Under the pieces are notes generated by a model. That model did no database searches and was not told the DNA's origin. It saw only the letters and a list, made by a program, of their open reading frames with translations. From Xenorhabdus anantnagensis (GTDB lineage Bacteria; Pseudomonadota; Gammaproteobacteria; Enterobacterales; Enterobacteriaceae): DNA of 64,000 nucleotides. Of this stretch, positions 39,908 to 51,601 are shown one piece after another (within the stretch, counting starts at the first letter, position 1; every line of letters starts with the position of its first letter). A program made the position numbers and the translations under genes. Location of the stretch: the NCBI RefSeq assembly GCF_028598555.1, contig NZ_JAQRFN010000003.1, forward strand, positions 62,001-126,000, given 5' to 3'.

Positions 39908-40357
39908 TTAGTCTTGTAGTTTGGCAATCTCTTCACCAAATTCACGGATATCTTCAAAGCTGCGGTAAACAGATGCAAAACGGATATAGGCCACTTTATC
40001 AAGTTTTTTCAGCGCATCCATGACAAAGTTTCCGATCATTTTTGACGGAATTTCACGCTCTCCCGTTGCCCGTACCTGTGACTTAATGTGGCTGATTGCC
40101 GTTTCTACATCATCAGAGCTGACAGGACGCTTTTCCAGCGCCTTCTGCATTCCACGACGCAATTTCTCTTCGTCGAAAGACTCCCGAATATCATCACTTT
40201 TAATGACGCGCGGCATCACCAGTTCTGCAACTTCAAACGTAGTAAAACGTTCATGACATTCTAGGCACTGCCGGCGACGGCGCACTTGTGAGCCATCCCC
40301 AACCAGACGGGAATCAATAACTTTAGTATCAACGGCTGCGCAAAATGGGCAATGCAT
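39908..40357 (-). CDS. nrdR: Transcriptional repressor NrdR
   Basis: 149 residues. Zinc-ribbon DNA-binding domain with cysteines at 3, 6, 31 and 34 (CPFC, CLEC), then an ATP-cone (about 50-140). It represses ribonucleotide reductase operons according to ATP/dATP binding. E. coli has tsx and yajI between secF and nrdR; here there is only a 122-base gap holding the secF terminator. Confidence 0.97.
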   Translation of the reverse strand: MHCPFCAAVDTKVIDSRLVGDGSQVRRRRQCLECHERFTTFEVAELVMPRVIKSDDIRESFDEEKLRRGMQKALEKRPVSSDDVETAISHIKSQVRATGEREIPSKMIGNFVMDALKKLDKVAYIRFASVYRSFEDIREFGEEIAKLQD

Positions 40358-40411
40358 ATCGTTTCCTGACAGTTAACCGAAGGGATCACAGTGTACCTTG
40401 AAGTGATGATG

Positions 40412-40446
40412 AAAAACACCCTGTCAGTAAGTACTCACAGGGCGTT
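40412..40446 (-). terminator. Rho-independent terminator of secF
   Basis: On the minus strand AACGCCCTGT pairs with ACAGGGTGTT (one G-T) and runs into TTTTT; it follows the secF stop by about 33 bases. Confidence 0.85.
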
Positions 40447-40479
40447 TAAGTGATATCAACACTCGATCATGCAAAATAA

Positions 40480-41448
40480 TCAAGGAAGTATGGAAGGTTG
40501 ATCTGCCCCTTCTTTCTCAACTTTCTGCTGAATCATATGTTCGCGCTTCATACCCAACTTCAACGCCAGTGCAGAAGCAACATAAATGGAAGACACTGTA
40601 CCGATAGAAACACCGATTAACATTGCCAGTGAGAAGCCCTTCAGCATTTCACCACCGAAAATGTACAGCATCAGTACAACCAACAAAGTAGTTGCGGAAG
40701 TCATGATCGTGCGGCTCAGAGTCTGAGTCAGAGAAACGTTGGTAATTTCATATGACGTACCACGGCGTATCTTGCGGAAGTTCTCACGGATACGATCTGA
40801 CACAACGATACTATCGTTCAATGAATAGCCAATAACGGACATCAACGACGCAATGATAGTCAGGTCAATTTCGATGTGGAACAACGACAGAATACCCAGC
40901 GTAATAACCACATCATGCGCAAGCGCAATAACCGCCCCCAATGCCAGACGCCACTCAAAGCGGAAACCGACATAAATCAGGATACAGACCAGTGCAGCCA
41001 ATAACGCCATCGCTCCGGTTTGTGCCAGTTCGCTTCCCACACTTGGGCCAACGAACTCCACACGCTTGACTTTGGCATCTTTATCGATGTTTTGGTTAAT
41101 AACCGAAATAATCTTGTTGCCAAGTTCTTGCCCTGCTTTACCTTCCACAGGTGGCATACGAACCATCACATCACGGCTGCTGCCAAAATTTTGCAAAAGT
41201 GGATCAGCAAAACCATTCTGGGCCAGACTTTGACGCATCTTGTCCAGATCAGCGGGTTTACTCAGCTTCACCTCAATGACCGTACCACCGGTAAAATCAA
41301 GCCCCCAGTTAAACCCACGAGTTCCCATCATAATGATGGAAGCAACCAACAGCAGGAACGAAATCCCAAAGGCAACGTTGTCCCAGCGCATAAAGTCGAT
41401 AACTTTACGCCCGTAGTTTAATTGTTCAACAGTATAATCCTGTGCCAC
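40480..41448 (-). CDS. secF: Protein translocase subunit SecF
   Basis: 322 residues from the GTG at 41448 ([16 protein letters not shown]), with AAGGAGC as ribosome site; the E. coli gene also starts with GTG here. A longer frame from 41490 lies inside secD. Six membrane helices, the large periplasmic loop after helix 1, and the conserved [33 protein letters not shown] and FRFEWRL stretches. With SecD and YajC it uses the proton gradient to help Sec export. The start is 11 bases after the secD stop. Confidence 0.96.
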   Translation of the reverse strand: MAQDYTVEQLNYGRKVIDFMRWDNVAFGISFLLLVASIIMMGTRGFNWGLDFTGGTVIEVKLSKPADLDKMRQSLAQNGFADPLLQNFGSSRDVMVRMPPVEGKAGQELGNKIISVINQNIDKDAKVKRVEFVGPSVGSELAQTGAMALLAALVCILIYVGFRFEWRLALGAVIALAHDVVITLGILSLFHIEIDLTIIASLMSVIGYSLNDSIVVSDRIRENFRKIRRGTSYEITNVSLTQTLSRTIMTSATTLLVVLMLYIFGGEMLKGFSLAMLIGVSIGTVSSIYVASALALKLGMKREHMIQQKVEKEGADQPSILP

Positions 41449-41458
41449 AACGTGCTCC

Positions 41459-43306
41459 TTAAATTGACAACTTATTGACGCGCTTGCCACCGTACAGCAA
41501 GTTCACGATTGCACGTGTTCCCACAATAGCAGTGAACATCGAAGTCGCCACACCAATGCTGGTAGTGATCGCAAAGCCCTTGATAGAGCCAGTACCCACT
41601 GCATACAAGATGATGGCAGTAATCAGCGTGGTCAAGTTTGCGTCGATGATACTGGAGAACGCCCCTTTATAACCTTCATGAATTGCCTGCTGTACCGTAC
41701 GGCCATTGCGCAATTCTTCTTTGATACGTTCGTTTATCAATACGTTCGCATCCACAGCCACGGCAAGTGTCAAGACGATACCGGCAATTCCCGGCATGGT
41801 CAGCGTCGCTCCTGGCAACAAGGACATAATACCAACGATCAGCACTAAGTTAGCCAACAACGCACTGCTCGCAATCAGGCCAAACTTGCGGTAGTAAATC
41901 ACCATAAAGACGATGGAAGCAATCAAGCCCCACAAACAAGCATCAAGACCCTGCTTAATATTCTGCAAGCCCAAAGTTGGCCCAATGGTACGCTCTTCCA
42001 CAATCTGGATTGGCGCAATCAACGCTCCCGCACGCAGTAACAGAGATAACTGACGGGCTTCAGCCGGATTGTTAATGCCGGTAATGCGAAAACTATTACC
42101 CAAGCGTGACTGAATAGTGGCTATGTTGATAACTTCTTCTTGCTTAGCCAGAATCGCACGACCATTGGCATCTTTCTTACCGCTGTCCTTGTATTCCACA
42201 AACAGCGTTGCCATTGGTTTATGCAGATTATCTTTGGTGAAGTTAGACATTGCTGTGCCACCAGCATTATCCAGAGAAATATTTACCTGAGGATAACCAT
42301 TCTCGTCAGTACTGGAAGTCGAATCGGTGATATGGTCGCCTGTCAGAATAACGCGCTTATACAACACAACAGGAGTGCCATCACGGGTATCTTTCACTTC
42401 TGAATCAGCCGGAATACGACCATATTGCACTACGTTTTGGTCAACATTGCTATTTACCAGACGGAATTCCAGTGTTGCAGTAGCTCCGAGGATTTCTTTC
42501 GCACGGGCAGTATCCTGAATACCGGGTAGTTCAACAACAATACGGTCTGCACCTTGACGTTGAACCAACGGTTCCGCAACACCCAATTGGTTGACACGGT
42601 TACGCAAGATAGTGATGTTCTGCTGCACTGCATAAGAACGGGCTTCACGCAAGCGCTCATCACTCATAACAACTTTCAGCGTGCTGTTTGCACCAGCGGA
42701 GAAGACTAAATCACGGTGGCGAGGTTCAAGATAGCTTTCTGCTTTAGAACGTGCATCGTTATCACGGAAACGAACTTCGACGCCATAATTATCAATTTTG
42801 CGGATAGTAGAATAAGAAATGCTTTGAGTGCGCAGTTCTGATCGCAGGCTATCGATATTCTGTTCCTGCAATTTGCTCAGAGCAGTTTCCATATCCACTT
42901 CCATCAAGAAGTGAACACCACCACGCAGGTCAAGCCCCAGTTTCATTGGTTCAGCACTGATTGCTCTCAACCAGACAGGCGTTGCCGGCGCGAGGTTCAA
43001 TGCCACGACATACTGTTCACCCAATGCAGAAACCAACGCTTCACGCGCACGGAGCTGCACATCAGTGTCACTGAAACGAGCAAGGATTGCCCCATTTTCC
43101 AATGCAATGGACTTGCTCTTGATTTGATCTTTTTCTAAAACATTACGGACTTGGTCCAGCGTTTTTTCACTGGCGGCGATGCCTCGCGCACCAGTGATTT
43201 GTACAGCCGGATCCTCACCATAAAGGTTGGGAAGTGCATAAAGCAAACCGATGAGGATCGCAGCGATCAGCATCAGATACTTCCACAAAGGATAACGGTT
43301 CAACAC
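41459..43306 (-). CDS. secD: Protein translocase subunit SecD
   Basis: 615 residues, equal to E. coli. One N-terminal helix, the large periplasmic P1 domain, then five helices. Conserved features: [16 protein letters not shown], the [20 protein letters not shown] region and the [19 protein letters not shown] motif of the RND-type membrane part, with the proton-relay aspartate in AVDANV. Coexpressed with yajC (28-base gap) and secF. Confidence 0.98.
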   Translation of the reverse strand: MLNRYPLWKYLMLIAAILIGLLYALPNLYGEDPAVQITGARGIAASEKTLDQVRNVLEKDQIKSKSIALENGAILARFSDTDVQLRAREALVSALGEQYVVALNLAPATPVWLRAISAEPMKLGLDLRGGVHFLMEVDMETALSKLQEQNIDSLRSELRTQSISYSTIRKIDNYGVEVRFRDNDARSKAESYLEPRHRDLVFSAGANSTLKVVMSDERLREARSYAVQQNITILRNRVNQLGVAEPLVQRQGADRIVVELPGIQDTARAKEILGATATLEFRLVNSNVDQNVVQYGRIPADSEVKDTRDGTPVVLYKRVILTGDHITDSTSSTDENGYPQVNISLDNAGGTAMSNFTKDNLHKPMATLFVEYKDSGKKDANGRAILAKQEEVINIATIQSRLGNSFRITGINNPAEARQLSLLLRAGALIAPIQIVEERTIGPTLGLQNIKQGLDACLWGLIASIVFMVIYYRKFGLIASSALLANLVLIVGIMSLLPGATLTMPGIAGIVLTLAVAVDANVLINERIKEELRNGRTVQQAIHEGYKGAFSSIIDANLTTLITAIILYAVGTGSIKGFAITTSIGVATSMFTAIVGTRAIVNLLYGGKRVNKLSI

Positions 43307-43334
43307 GGCAGTTCCCTTCGGGAAAATCGGAAAA

Positions 43335-43667
43335 TTAAATAGCCTTCATTGTACCTTTCGGCAAAATGGCAGCGACGAAATCACGCTTGATAGTTATTTC
43401 TGTGGTGTCATTCAAAGCAACAACAACGTAGCCTGTATCAGACACTTTAGAGACACGACCAACCAAACCACCAGAAGTCAGCACTTCATCTCCTTTGGAG
43501 ATGGAATCCATCAATTTTTTATGTTCTTTGGTACGTTTTTGTTGTGGACGCAGGATCATGAAATAGAAAATCAAACCGAAAACAACCAGCATGATAATCA
43601 GAGAATATGGGCTTCCTTGCGCTGGCGCGCCAGCAGTTGCCGCAGCTTCAGAAATAAAAAAACTCAT
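43335..43667 (-). CDS. yajC: Sec translocon accessory protein YajC
   Basis: 110 residues starting [20 protein letters not shown] at 43667, preceded by a GAGGGAAA ribosome site. One membrane helix (about 18-40), then the [22 protein letters not shown] core and a small soluble domain. The reading frame stays open 48 codons upstream (to 43811) through a 15-bp tandem repeat coding NIFDS-like pentads, but the family match begins at MSFF, so the extension is taken as untranslated. Part of the tgt-yajC-secD-secF block. Confidence 0.95.
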   Translation of the reverse strand: MSFFISEAAATAGAPAQGSPYSLIIMLVVFGLIFYFMILRPQQKRTKEHKKLMDSISKGDEVLTSGGLVGRVSKVSDTGYVVVALNDTTEITIKRDFVAAILPKGTMKAI

Positions 43668-43682
43668 CAAATTTCCCTCATT

Positions 43683-43772
43683 GTTATCGAATACATTGTT
43701 ATCGAATACATTACTATTGAAAATATTATTGTCGAAAATGCTGCTGTCGAAAATATTGCTATTGAAAATCGG
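43683..43772. repeat. 15-bp tandem repeat, six copies, in the tgt-yajC spacer
   Basis: Six units from 43683 to 43772. The first two are identical (GTTATCGAATACATT) and the others are variants with the core TATTGAAAATATT. On the minus strand they keep the yajC frame open and would read as pentapeptides with I/V-F in the middle. E. coli has only a very short tgt-yajC gap. Confidence 0.9.
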
Positions 43773-43836
43773 CAGCGGCTCGATCAAAAACCAGCCCAAT
43801 ATGCTACACATATTGAGACTGATTAGTCACGATAAA

Positions 43837-44961
<1,125 letters not shown>

Positions 44962-45072
44962 TTAACCTCCAGACAACAGAAAAACAGTCTGATGTTTGTT
45001 TATACGCCATTCAAACCAGCGAAGCTGAAATGAAGAACAATTTTGATTTTAGAATCTTTTATTCCAAACTAT

Positions 45073-46197
45073 TTATTTCGATACCGCTGCTTCCGATGCT
45101 ACCAATTCTTCCGATGCGACTAATTCTTTTGAAGCTACCAATTCTTTTGAAGCCACAGTATTGCGATTGATAAACATCGCATCACCATAACTGAAAAAGC
45201 GATATTTTTCTGTTACCGCTTCTTTATAGGCATTCATGGTGTTTTTATAGCCCGCAAACGCCGAAACCAGCATGATAAGTGTGGATTCTGGCAAATGGAA
45301 ATTCGTAATCAGTGCATCTACAACCTGATATTCAAATCCAGGGTAGATAAAGATCTGGGTATCATCAAAAAATGGCGCGATAACCCCATCCTGGCAAGCT
45401 CTCGCGGCACTTTCCAGTGAACGGACGGATGTTGTTCCTACAGCAATAATTCTATTGCCACGCGCTTTACATGCCAGTACCGCATCCACAACATTCTGTG
45501 GCACTTCAGCATATTCGGCATGCATCACATGATCTTCGATAGTTTCTACCCGCACCGGCTGAAAAGTACCCGCACCAACGTGCAAAGTGACAAAGGCCAT
45601 TTCAATGCCTTTTTCACGCAGGGCAGCCAGAAGAGGCTCGTCAAAATGCAATCCGGCAGTCGGTGCAGCCACCGCGCCCGGGCGTTCGCTATAGACTGTC
45701 TGATACAACTCGCGATCCGCATCTTCATCAGGACGATCAATATAAGGAGGCAGAGGCATGTGACCAATTTGATCCAAAATGGTCAACACATCACGCTCAT
45801 CATCAAAACGGATTTCAAACAAAGTATCGTGGCGCGCCAGCATCGTTGCCTTAACGCTCTGAGTTTCACCGAGAATAAGTTCAGCGCCTTCTTTCGGTGC
45901 CTTGGAAGCCCGAACGTGAGCAAGCACTCGCTTATTATCCAGTATCCTTTCGACTAAAACTTCCAATTTTCCGCCCGTTGCTTTATGGCCAAACAGGCGC
46001 GCAGGAATGACGCGGGTATTATTGAAAACCAACAGATCACCGGCTTCCAGCTTATCCAGCACATCAGTAAAAATACCGTGCGTCAGCTTTCCTGTTTCAC
46101 CATCAAGGGAAAGCAGGCGACAAGCACTTCGCTGCGGCTGGGGATAGTGAGCAATTAGCTCTTCTGGCAGTTCAAATGTAAAATCAGCGACACGCAT
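45073..46197 (-). CDS. queA: S-adenosylmethionine:tRNA ribosyltransferase-isomerase QueA
   Basis: Adds the epoxycyclopentane precursor from SAM to preQ1 in tRNA. It has 374 residues from [19 protein letters not shown] at 46197 (an ATG at 46215 would add six). Conserved [26 protein letters not shown] and [15 protein letters not shown] are present. E. coli QueA has 356; here the last 25 or so residues are an ELVAS-type repeat ([19 protein letters not shown]) from an 18-base tandem duplication beyond the fold end at MFINRN. Confidence 0.96.
   Translation of the reverse strand: MRVADFTFELPEELIAHYPQPQRSACRLLSLDGETGKLTHGIFTDVLDKLEAGDLLVFNNTRVIPARLFGHKATGGKLEVLVERILDNKRVLAHVRASKAPKEGAELILGETQSVKATMLARHDTLFEIRFDDERDVLTILDQIGHMPLPPYIDRPDEDADRELYQTVYSERPGAVAAPTAGLHFDEPLLAALREKGIEMAFVTLHVGAGTFQPVRVETIEDHVMHAEYAEVPQNVVDAVLACKARGNRIIAVGTTSVRSLESAARACQDGVIAPFFDDTQIFIYPGFEYQVVDALITNFHLPESTLIMLVSAFAGYKNTMNAYKEAVTEKYRFFSYGDAMFINRNTVASKELVASKELVASEELVASEAAVSK
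45095..45148 (-). repeat. 18-bp in-frame tandem repeat at the queA 3' end
   Basis: Units at 45095-45112, 45113-45130 and 45131-45148, differing at a few bases, encode six-residue ELVAS(K/E)-type repeats. All units keep the frame, and the stop codon follows soon after. Confidence 0.88.
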
Positions 46198-46301
46198 TTT
46201 ATCTGTATCATTCAAAAAAACAGGCGGACTAGTCTAGTGCTGCAAACGCAAGGGTGCAACAAAGAAGCACCTAGTTTAACTATTTACGGTATACTCCCAC
46301 T

Positions 46302-46889
46302 ATGAATTTTCTCGCACACCTTCATTTAGCTGCATTATCAGAAAGTTCTTTATTGGGGAATTTGATGGCGGATTTCGTCCGAGGTTCTCCAGAAGGCGCA
46401 TTCAGTTCTGACGTTGTAGCGGGTATCCGTATGCACCGTCGGGTAGATAGCTTGACGGACAAGCATCCGCTTGTCACAGAAGCACGCAAATTATTCCGCT
46501 ACGAATATCGACGCGTTGCACCAATTACGCTTGATATCATCTGGGATCACTTTCTTTCCCGACATTGGAACAAATTTGAAAAAAATTACTCTCTGCCAGA
46601 GTTTGTCAATTTTGCCCGCAACAATATAGAACCTCATCTCGCTTCAACACCTGAAACATTTCAAGAACTGAACAATTATCTCTGGTCACAGAACTTGCTC
46701 ATCCGTTATGCCGATATGTCATGCATCGCCAATGTTTTGCAGAGCATGGCACGCAGGCGCCCGAAATTATCCGCACTGGCGGGATCATATCAGGATATAG
46801 AAAATCATTACCTTGATTTTGAGGCACTATTTTGCCGATTCTATCCAGAAATGATGACACTGGCATCAAATAAGCGTTTACTTGAGTAG
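46302..46889 (+). CDS. acpH: Acyl carrier protein phosphodiesterase (AcpH)
   Basis: Removes the 4'-phosphopantetheine from acyl carrier protein. It has 195 residues (E. coli 193). Family features: [27 protein letters not shown] with its metal-binding aspartate, and [12 protein letters not shown]. The HD-like all-helical fold is expected. It is divergent from queA, as in E. coli. Confidence 0.94.
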   Translation: MNFLAHLHLAALSESSLLGNLMADFVRGSPEGAFSSDVVAGIRMHRRVDSLTDKHPLVTEARKLFRYEYRRVAPITLDIIWDHFLSRHWNKFEKNYSLPEFVNFARNNIEPHLASTPETFQELNNYLWSQNLLIRYADMSCIANVLQSMARRRPKLSALAGSYQDIENHYLDFEALFCRFYPEMMTLASNKRLLE

Positions 46890-47110
46890 GAGGTTTTCCA
46901 GACCTCATATTTTGCATATCTTGTATTTTTCACAACTTGCACTTTTCATAAATAGCTTTATCTTATGTAGGCTAAAAGGAATTAAAAACAAATTATTGAT
47001 AGGTAAAATCTATTACATTGATTGGTATTTTATCCTTTATTGCTATACCCTAATTCCTTATGCTGTAACCCGTTTTTACATAACACCTTTTAAAATCACA
47101 GGAGTCAATT

Positions 47111-47713
47111 ATGGTTTTAGTAACCCGCCAAGCCCCTGACTTTACAGCTGCTGCAGTTCTCGGTAACGGTGAAATCGTTAATAACTTCAATCTGAAAAAA
47201 CACCTGAATGGCCGCCCTGCTGTTATTTTCTTCTGGCCAATGGATTTCACTTTTGTCTGCCCTTCTGAGCTGATCGCTTTCGATCATCGCTATGAAGAAT
47301 TCCAGAAACGTGGCGTTGAAGTTATCGGTGTATCCTTCGACTCTGAGTTCGTTCACAACGCATGGCGTAAAACCCCAATCGACAACGGCGGTATTGGCGA
47401 AGTCAAATACCCAATGGTCGCTGACATCAAACGTGACATCATGAAAGCTTACGGCATTGAGCACCCAGAAGCTGGCGTTGCTCTGCGTGGTTCTTTCCTG
47501 GTTGACAAAAATGGTGTTGTTCGTCATCAAGTGGTTAACGATCTGCCGCTGGGCCGTAACATTGATGAAATGCTGCGTATGGTTGACGCTCTGCAATTCC
47601 ACGAAGAACACGGCGAAGTTTGTCCTGCACAATGGGCGAAAGGTCAGGAAGGTATGGGCGCTTCACCTGAAGGCGTAGCAAAATACCTGACCAAAAACGC
47701 TGACAAGCTGTAA
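47111..47713 (+). CDS. 2-Cys peroxiredoxin (AhpC/TSA type)
   Basis: Thiol peroxidase of 200 residues that reduces hydrogen peroxide and organic peroxides. The peroxidatic cysteine is C50 in FTFVCPSE and the resolving cysteine is C171 in EVCPAQW, so it is a typical 2-Cys enzyme. GGxG- and YF-type sensitivity motifs are only partly matched: GGIG is present at 93-96 but the tail after C171 has no clear YF. No ahpF is adjacent. It is absent from this place in E. coli, where malZ and proY lie. Confidence 0.93.
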   Translation: MVLVTRQAPDFTAAAVLGNGEIVNNFNLKKHLNGRPAVIFFWPMDFTFVCPSELIAFDHRYEEFQKRGVEVIGVSFDSEFVHNAWRKTPIDNGGIGEVKYPMVADIKRDIMKAYGIEHPEAGVALRGSFLVDKNGVVRHQVVNDLPLGRNIDEMLRMVDALQFHEEHGEVCPAQWAKGQEGMGASPEGVAKYLTKNADKL

Positions 47714-47756
47714 TATCCGTCAAGCTTAAATAGTTCATAACATTTGAACTACCATA

Positions 47757-47784
47757 AACCAGCCGCTCAGTCGGCTGGTTTTTT
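47757..47784 (+). terminator. Rho-independent terminator of the peroxiredoxin gene
   Basis: AACCAGCCG-CTCAGT-CGGCTGGTT followed by TTTT, 44 bases after the stop. Confidence 0.92.
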
Positions 47785-47970
47785 ATACTTAATTCAATCT
47801 CCTTTCCTTTCTGCTCATCTAGCTGAAATTTCTTATTTTATTGACTACCCCATAGAAAATTACCTTCCAAAAATCCTGAGCTTTAGATAAGGTAAATTAC
47901 ACATTCACAACACAAACACTACAACCTTTCAAATCTATTAACAGTAATCTTACCCTCAGGAGAACAACAC

Positions 47971-49731
47971 ATGTTCAAAACATGGAAAATTCCACTTATA
48001 GCTGTATCCCTACTCATTTCCACCCCACTTTATTCTGCTACTGAACCTGCTGTTGAGGCCAAACAGGGTATGGTTGTCAGCTCACAACACCTTGCTTCAC
48101 AAGCTGGCATCGATATTCTCAAAATGGGCGGAAACGCCATTGATGCCGCTGTTGCTGTTGGATATGCCCAAGCAGTGGTTAATCCTTGCTGCGGCAATAT
48201 TGGCGGTGGCGGCTTTATGACCATTCATCTCGCCAATGGCAAAGATACTTTCATTAATTTCCGTGAAACAGCCCCTGCCGCAGCCAGCGCTGACATGTAT
48301 CTGGACAAAGACGGAAATGTTATCAAAGGTGCCAGCCTGTATGGTTATAAAGCGATTGGTGTACCGGGCACAGTTATGGGACTTGAAGAGGCATTGAAAA
48401 AGTACGGTACATTGACCCGCGAACAAGTCATGGCACCGGCCATCAAACTGGCACGCGAAGGCTATATTCTTACTCGTGGCGATACTGATGTTCTGGACAC
48501 CACAGTTAAGCGTTTCGCTCAAGATCCGGAAGCTGCCCGTATTTTCCTGCGCAAAGATGGTACGCCATTCGAACCCGGTGACAAACTCATCCAAACAGAT
48601 TTGGCTAATACACTGGAAATGATTGCCAAACAAGGGCCTGATGCTTTTTATCACGGCAAAATCCCCCAGTTAGTTGAAGCAGCATCAAAAAAATCAGGAG
48701 GAATTATTACCGCAGCAGATTTTGCCAATTACCACATCACAGAAACAGCTCCCGTCACTTGCAGTTACCGTGGCTATAAATTCATTTCTTCTCCACCTCC
48801 CAGCTCTGGTGGTGTTACGTTATGTGAGATATTGAACATAGTTGAAGGCTATGATCTTAAATCCATGGGATTCAACTCTGCTGCCTATATTCATACATTG
48901 ACCGAGTCCATGCGCCACGCCTATATGGATAGAAATACCTATCTGGGCGATCCAGCATTTATCAACAACCCCCTTGATCGGCTGTTGAGTAAAAGCTATG
49001 CAGAATCGATCAGAAAAGAAATCCAGCCCAACAAAGCCACTCCATCAGTGAATATTCAGCCGGGCATCAGCCCTCATGAAAAACCAGAAACCACACATTA
49101 TTCCGTAGTGGATAAAGAAGGAAACGCAGTATCAACAACTTATACCATTAATGGACGCTTTGGGGCTGTCGTTATTGCACCAGGGACAGGCTTTTTCCTA
49201 AACGATGAAATGGACGACTTTACAACTAAAGTTGGCGAGAAAAACCTGTATGGGCTAGTACAAGGTGCAACCAATTCAATCGCCCCTGGTAAGCGCCCAC
49301 TATCATCCATGAGTCCAACACTCGTGACCAAAGATAATAAAATCTTTCTGGTCTTAGGTTCACCGGGAGGCTCACGCATTATCTCCATCACGCTACAAAG
49401 TGCCCTGAATATCATCGACTTCAACATGCCACCACAAGAAGCCGTCAATAGTCCACGAATCCACCATCAATGGCTACCTGATGAAGTTTATTATGAGCAA
49501 CGTGGTCTGTCGAAAGACACTCTGAATTTACTGGAAAAAATGGGTTACAAAATGGTGGAACAGACACCATGGGGAGCGACAGAATTAATCATGATCGGAT
49601 TACCGGGCGCAGCCGGTGTGACCCCGGATTCATCAGGCAATGATTCAGCTGTATCCGGTATTGTCCGTGAAGGTTATATCTACGGTTCCAATGATGTACG
49701 GCGACCTGCCGGTGCCGCCATTGGTTATTAA
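47971..49731 (+). CDS. ggt: Gamma-glutamyltransferase (periplasmic)
   Basis: Autoprocessed N-terminal nucleophile hydrolase that splits glutathione and other gamma-glutamyl compounds. It has 586 residues. A signal peptide ends near residue 23 (PLYSATEP). Self-cleavage is expected before T374 in KPETTHYSVVD, which becomes the catalytic threonine of the small subunit. GGGGFM near 78-83 and the PLSSMSPTLV and GSPGGSRI loops match the family. It lies between the peroxiredoxin gene and brnQ. Confidence 0.96.
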   Translation: MFKTWKIPLIAVSLLISTPLYSATEPAVEAKQGMVVSSQHLASQAGIDILKMGGNAIDAAVAVGYAQAVVNPCCGNIGGGGFMTIHLANGKDTFINFRETAPAAASADMYLDKDGNVIKGASLYGYKAIGVPGTVMGLEEALKKYGTLTREQVMAPAIKLAREGYILTRGDTDVLDTTVKRFAQDPEAARIFLRKDGTPFEPGDKLIQTDLANTLEMIAKQGPDAFYHGKIPQLVEAASKKSGGIITAADFANYHITETAPVTCSYRGYKFISSPPPSSGGVTLCEILNIVEGYDLKSMGFNSAAYIHTLTESMRHAYMDRNTYLGDPAFINNPLDRLLSKSYAESIRKEIQPNKATPSVNIQPGISPHEKPETTHYSVVDKEGNAVSTTYTINGRFGAVVIAPGTGFFLNDEMDDFTTKVGEKNLYGLVQGATNSIAPGKRPLSSMSPTLVTKDNKIFLVLGSPGGSRIISITLQSALNIIDFNMPPQEAVNSPRIHHQWLPDEVYYEQRGLSKDTLNLLEKMGYKMVEQTPWGATELIMIGLPGAAGVTPDSSGNDSAVSGIVREGYIYGSNDVRRPAGAAIGY

Positions 49732-49747
49732 TTCAGCATAAATAAAC

Positions 49748-49778
49748 AAGGGTGAGTTGTTTTTAACAACTCACCCTT
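49748..49778. terminator. Terminator hairpin between ggt and brnQ
   Basis: AAGGGTGAGTTGTT-TTT-AACAACTCACCCTT, a perfect 14-bp stem 16 bases after the ggt stop and between convergent genes. T-runs are short on both sides. Confidence 0.75.
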
Positions 49779-49879
49779 CTCATCTCTATATCACCACTTA
49801 TATCATGAACAGAACCTTGTATCATGAGCGGGCTTATGGCGTTAGCAGGTAACCGTTTGTAATGAGCAAACCTTACTTC

Positions 49880-51220
49880 CTACTTTTCGTCATGCTGCAC
49901 TTCATACTTTGGGAGTTTTACTCCTCCTATGATGCGGTCATAAATAGCACATACAGCAATAGTCAGCGCAGTAGGCAGTAACCAAGCCAGACCTTGATCT
50001 GCCAGTGGCAGATGCTTCGCCCACTCAGGCAGTAAATGAGACAGATACTCAGAAGATTTTACTGCATCCAAAAGCCCGAACAGCAAGCTAATAGACATTG
50101 CAGGTGCCAAAATGCGTGTGGAGTTATGCCACCAGCGAATTGTAAAACTCAGCAATATCAGCACGATACATGGTGGATAAATTGCCGTCAGTACTGGAAT
50201 TGAGAACTTAATCAAATGGCTTAAACCCAGATTAGAAACCAGCATCGAGAACGTACCCAAAATCAGCACCAGAGTACGATAGGACAACGGCAAATAACGG
50301 CTGAAAAATTCAGAGCAAGCACAAGTCAAACCAACAGCGGTAACCATACAAGCAATGAAAATCAGCACCGCGAGGAAGAAACTACCATAGTTACCAAAAA
50401 CATTTTGGACATAGGCATGCAAAATCACCGCACCATTTTCTGCTGTAGGCACTAATGTACCGCTGCTTTCCCCTAGTTTGAATAAGGAAAGATACACCAG
50501 CGCCAAACCAAGACCTGCAATCAGACCAGCCCACATGGCATAACGAGTCAATAGGGAAGAAGCCTCAACCCCTCTGGAACGTGCTGCATTGACAATCACA
50601 ATACCGAATACCATTGCGCCCAGCGTATCCATTGTCAAATAGCCATTGACAAAACCATTTGAAAACGGAATTTCCTGATAGGTTTCAGTGGCAGGAATAG
50701 GCCCCCCAGCTGGCCATAGCACAGCCGCAATACCCAAAATTGCCAATGCCAGAATTTTGATTGGAGCCAATATATGACCGACGCTATCCAGCAGCTTGCC
50801 CGGATACAATGAAATCAGCATCACTAGCGCAAAATAGATCACGCTATAGATGAATAGAGGAAGCTCACCCGTTCCGGTAAGAGGTGCAATACCCACTTCA
50901 AAAGAAACCGTTGCGGTTCTTGGGGTTGCAAACAGAGGGCCAACAGCCATATAGCAGACAGTTGCCAGAATCAAACCTGCAACTTTTCCAATGGGTGAAC
51001 TGAGTGCCTCAATTCCTCCACCCACTTTCGCCAAAGCGATTACAGTAATGACTGGCAAGCCAACAGCAGTTAGCAAAAAGCCTACTGCAGAAATCCAAAC
51101 ATTCTCTCCTGCCTGCAAACCAACCATAGGCGGAAAAATAATATTTCCCGCTCCAACAAACAAGGCAAAGGTCATAAAACCTAATGCCCAAATATCCTTA
51201 GATGATAAACGGTGTGTCAT
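49880..51220 (-). CDS. brnQ: Branched-chain amino acid transporter BrnQ
   Basis: Inner-membrane sodium or proton symporter for leucine, isoleucine and valine. It has 446 residues from the ATG at 51220 ([20 protein letters not shown]), the E. coli start; a frame open to 51277 would add 19 unlike residues. Twelve hydrophobic segments. Conserved [18 protein letters not shown] and [14 protein letters not shown]. No strong ribosome site is seen. It is downstream of phoR in the same direction, after a 381-base gap. Confidence 0.95.
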   Translation of the reverse strand: MTHRLSSKDIWALGFMTFALFVGAGNIIFPPMVGLQAGENVWISAVGFLLTAVGLPVITVIALAKVGGGIEALSSPIGKVAGLILATVCYMAVGPLFATPRTATVSFEVGIAPLTGTGELPLFIYSVIYFALVMLISLYPGKLLDSVGHILAPIKILALAILGIAAVLWPAGGPIPATETYQEIPFSNGFVNGYLTMDTLGAMVFGIVIVNAARSRGVEASSLLTRYAMWAGLIAGLGLALVYLSLFKLGESSGTLVPTAENGAVILHAYVQNVFGNYGSFFLAVLIFIACMVTAVGLTCACSEFFSRYLPLSYRTLVLILGTFSMLVSNLGLSHLIKFSIPVLTAIYPPCIVLILLSFTIRWWHNSTRILAPAMSISLLFGLLDAVKSSEYLSHLLPEWAKHLPLADQGLAWLLPTALTIAVCAIYDRIIGGVKLPKYEVQHDEK

Positions 51221-51601
51221 AATGATTGTCAATGTATTATTGCCAAAAGAAATGCATGTGCGATAGTCATATCGCAAACACTTGAATTTTCACTGGCGAG
51301 ACTGAATTCTGATTTAACAGTGAGTGATAAACATAATATTCACTGATAGACGCAAGATACAGAATGATAGTGGTGATACAGCTAGAATCGCCAACAACAG
51401 CCCACAAGTAAAACTTTTATAGCGTCAAAAGGCAAGGGTCAAACCAAAAACCAGAACAATATTCCAAACTAATTTTTAAAATTAGTGATTATTGTTATCT
51501 ATCATTGAATACACACTATATGATTTGCATACTTCTTGTTCACATTGATTAATAAATCATTTTTTTGTCCGTATTGTTATCATTTAGTTATATTAAGCTT
51601 G
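51221..51601. other. AT-rich spacer between phoR and brnQ
   Basis: No gene recognised. ACTAATTTTTAAAATTAGT near 51469-51487 is an AT-only palindrome that could serve as a weak terminator of phoR. The rest is presumably the brnQ promoter region; no clear boxes were fixed. Confidence 0.4.

Noticed and set aside
43668-43811. N-terminal extension of YajC through the 15-bp repeat
   Set aside because: The family match begins at MSFF with a good ribosome site at 43667; kept as a finding but not as the annotated start.
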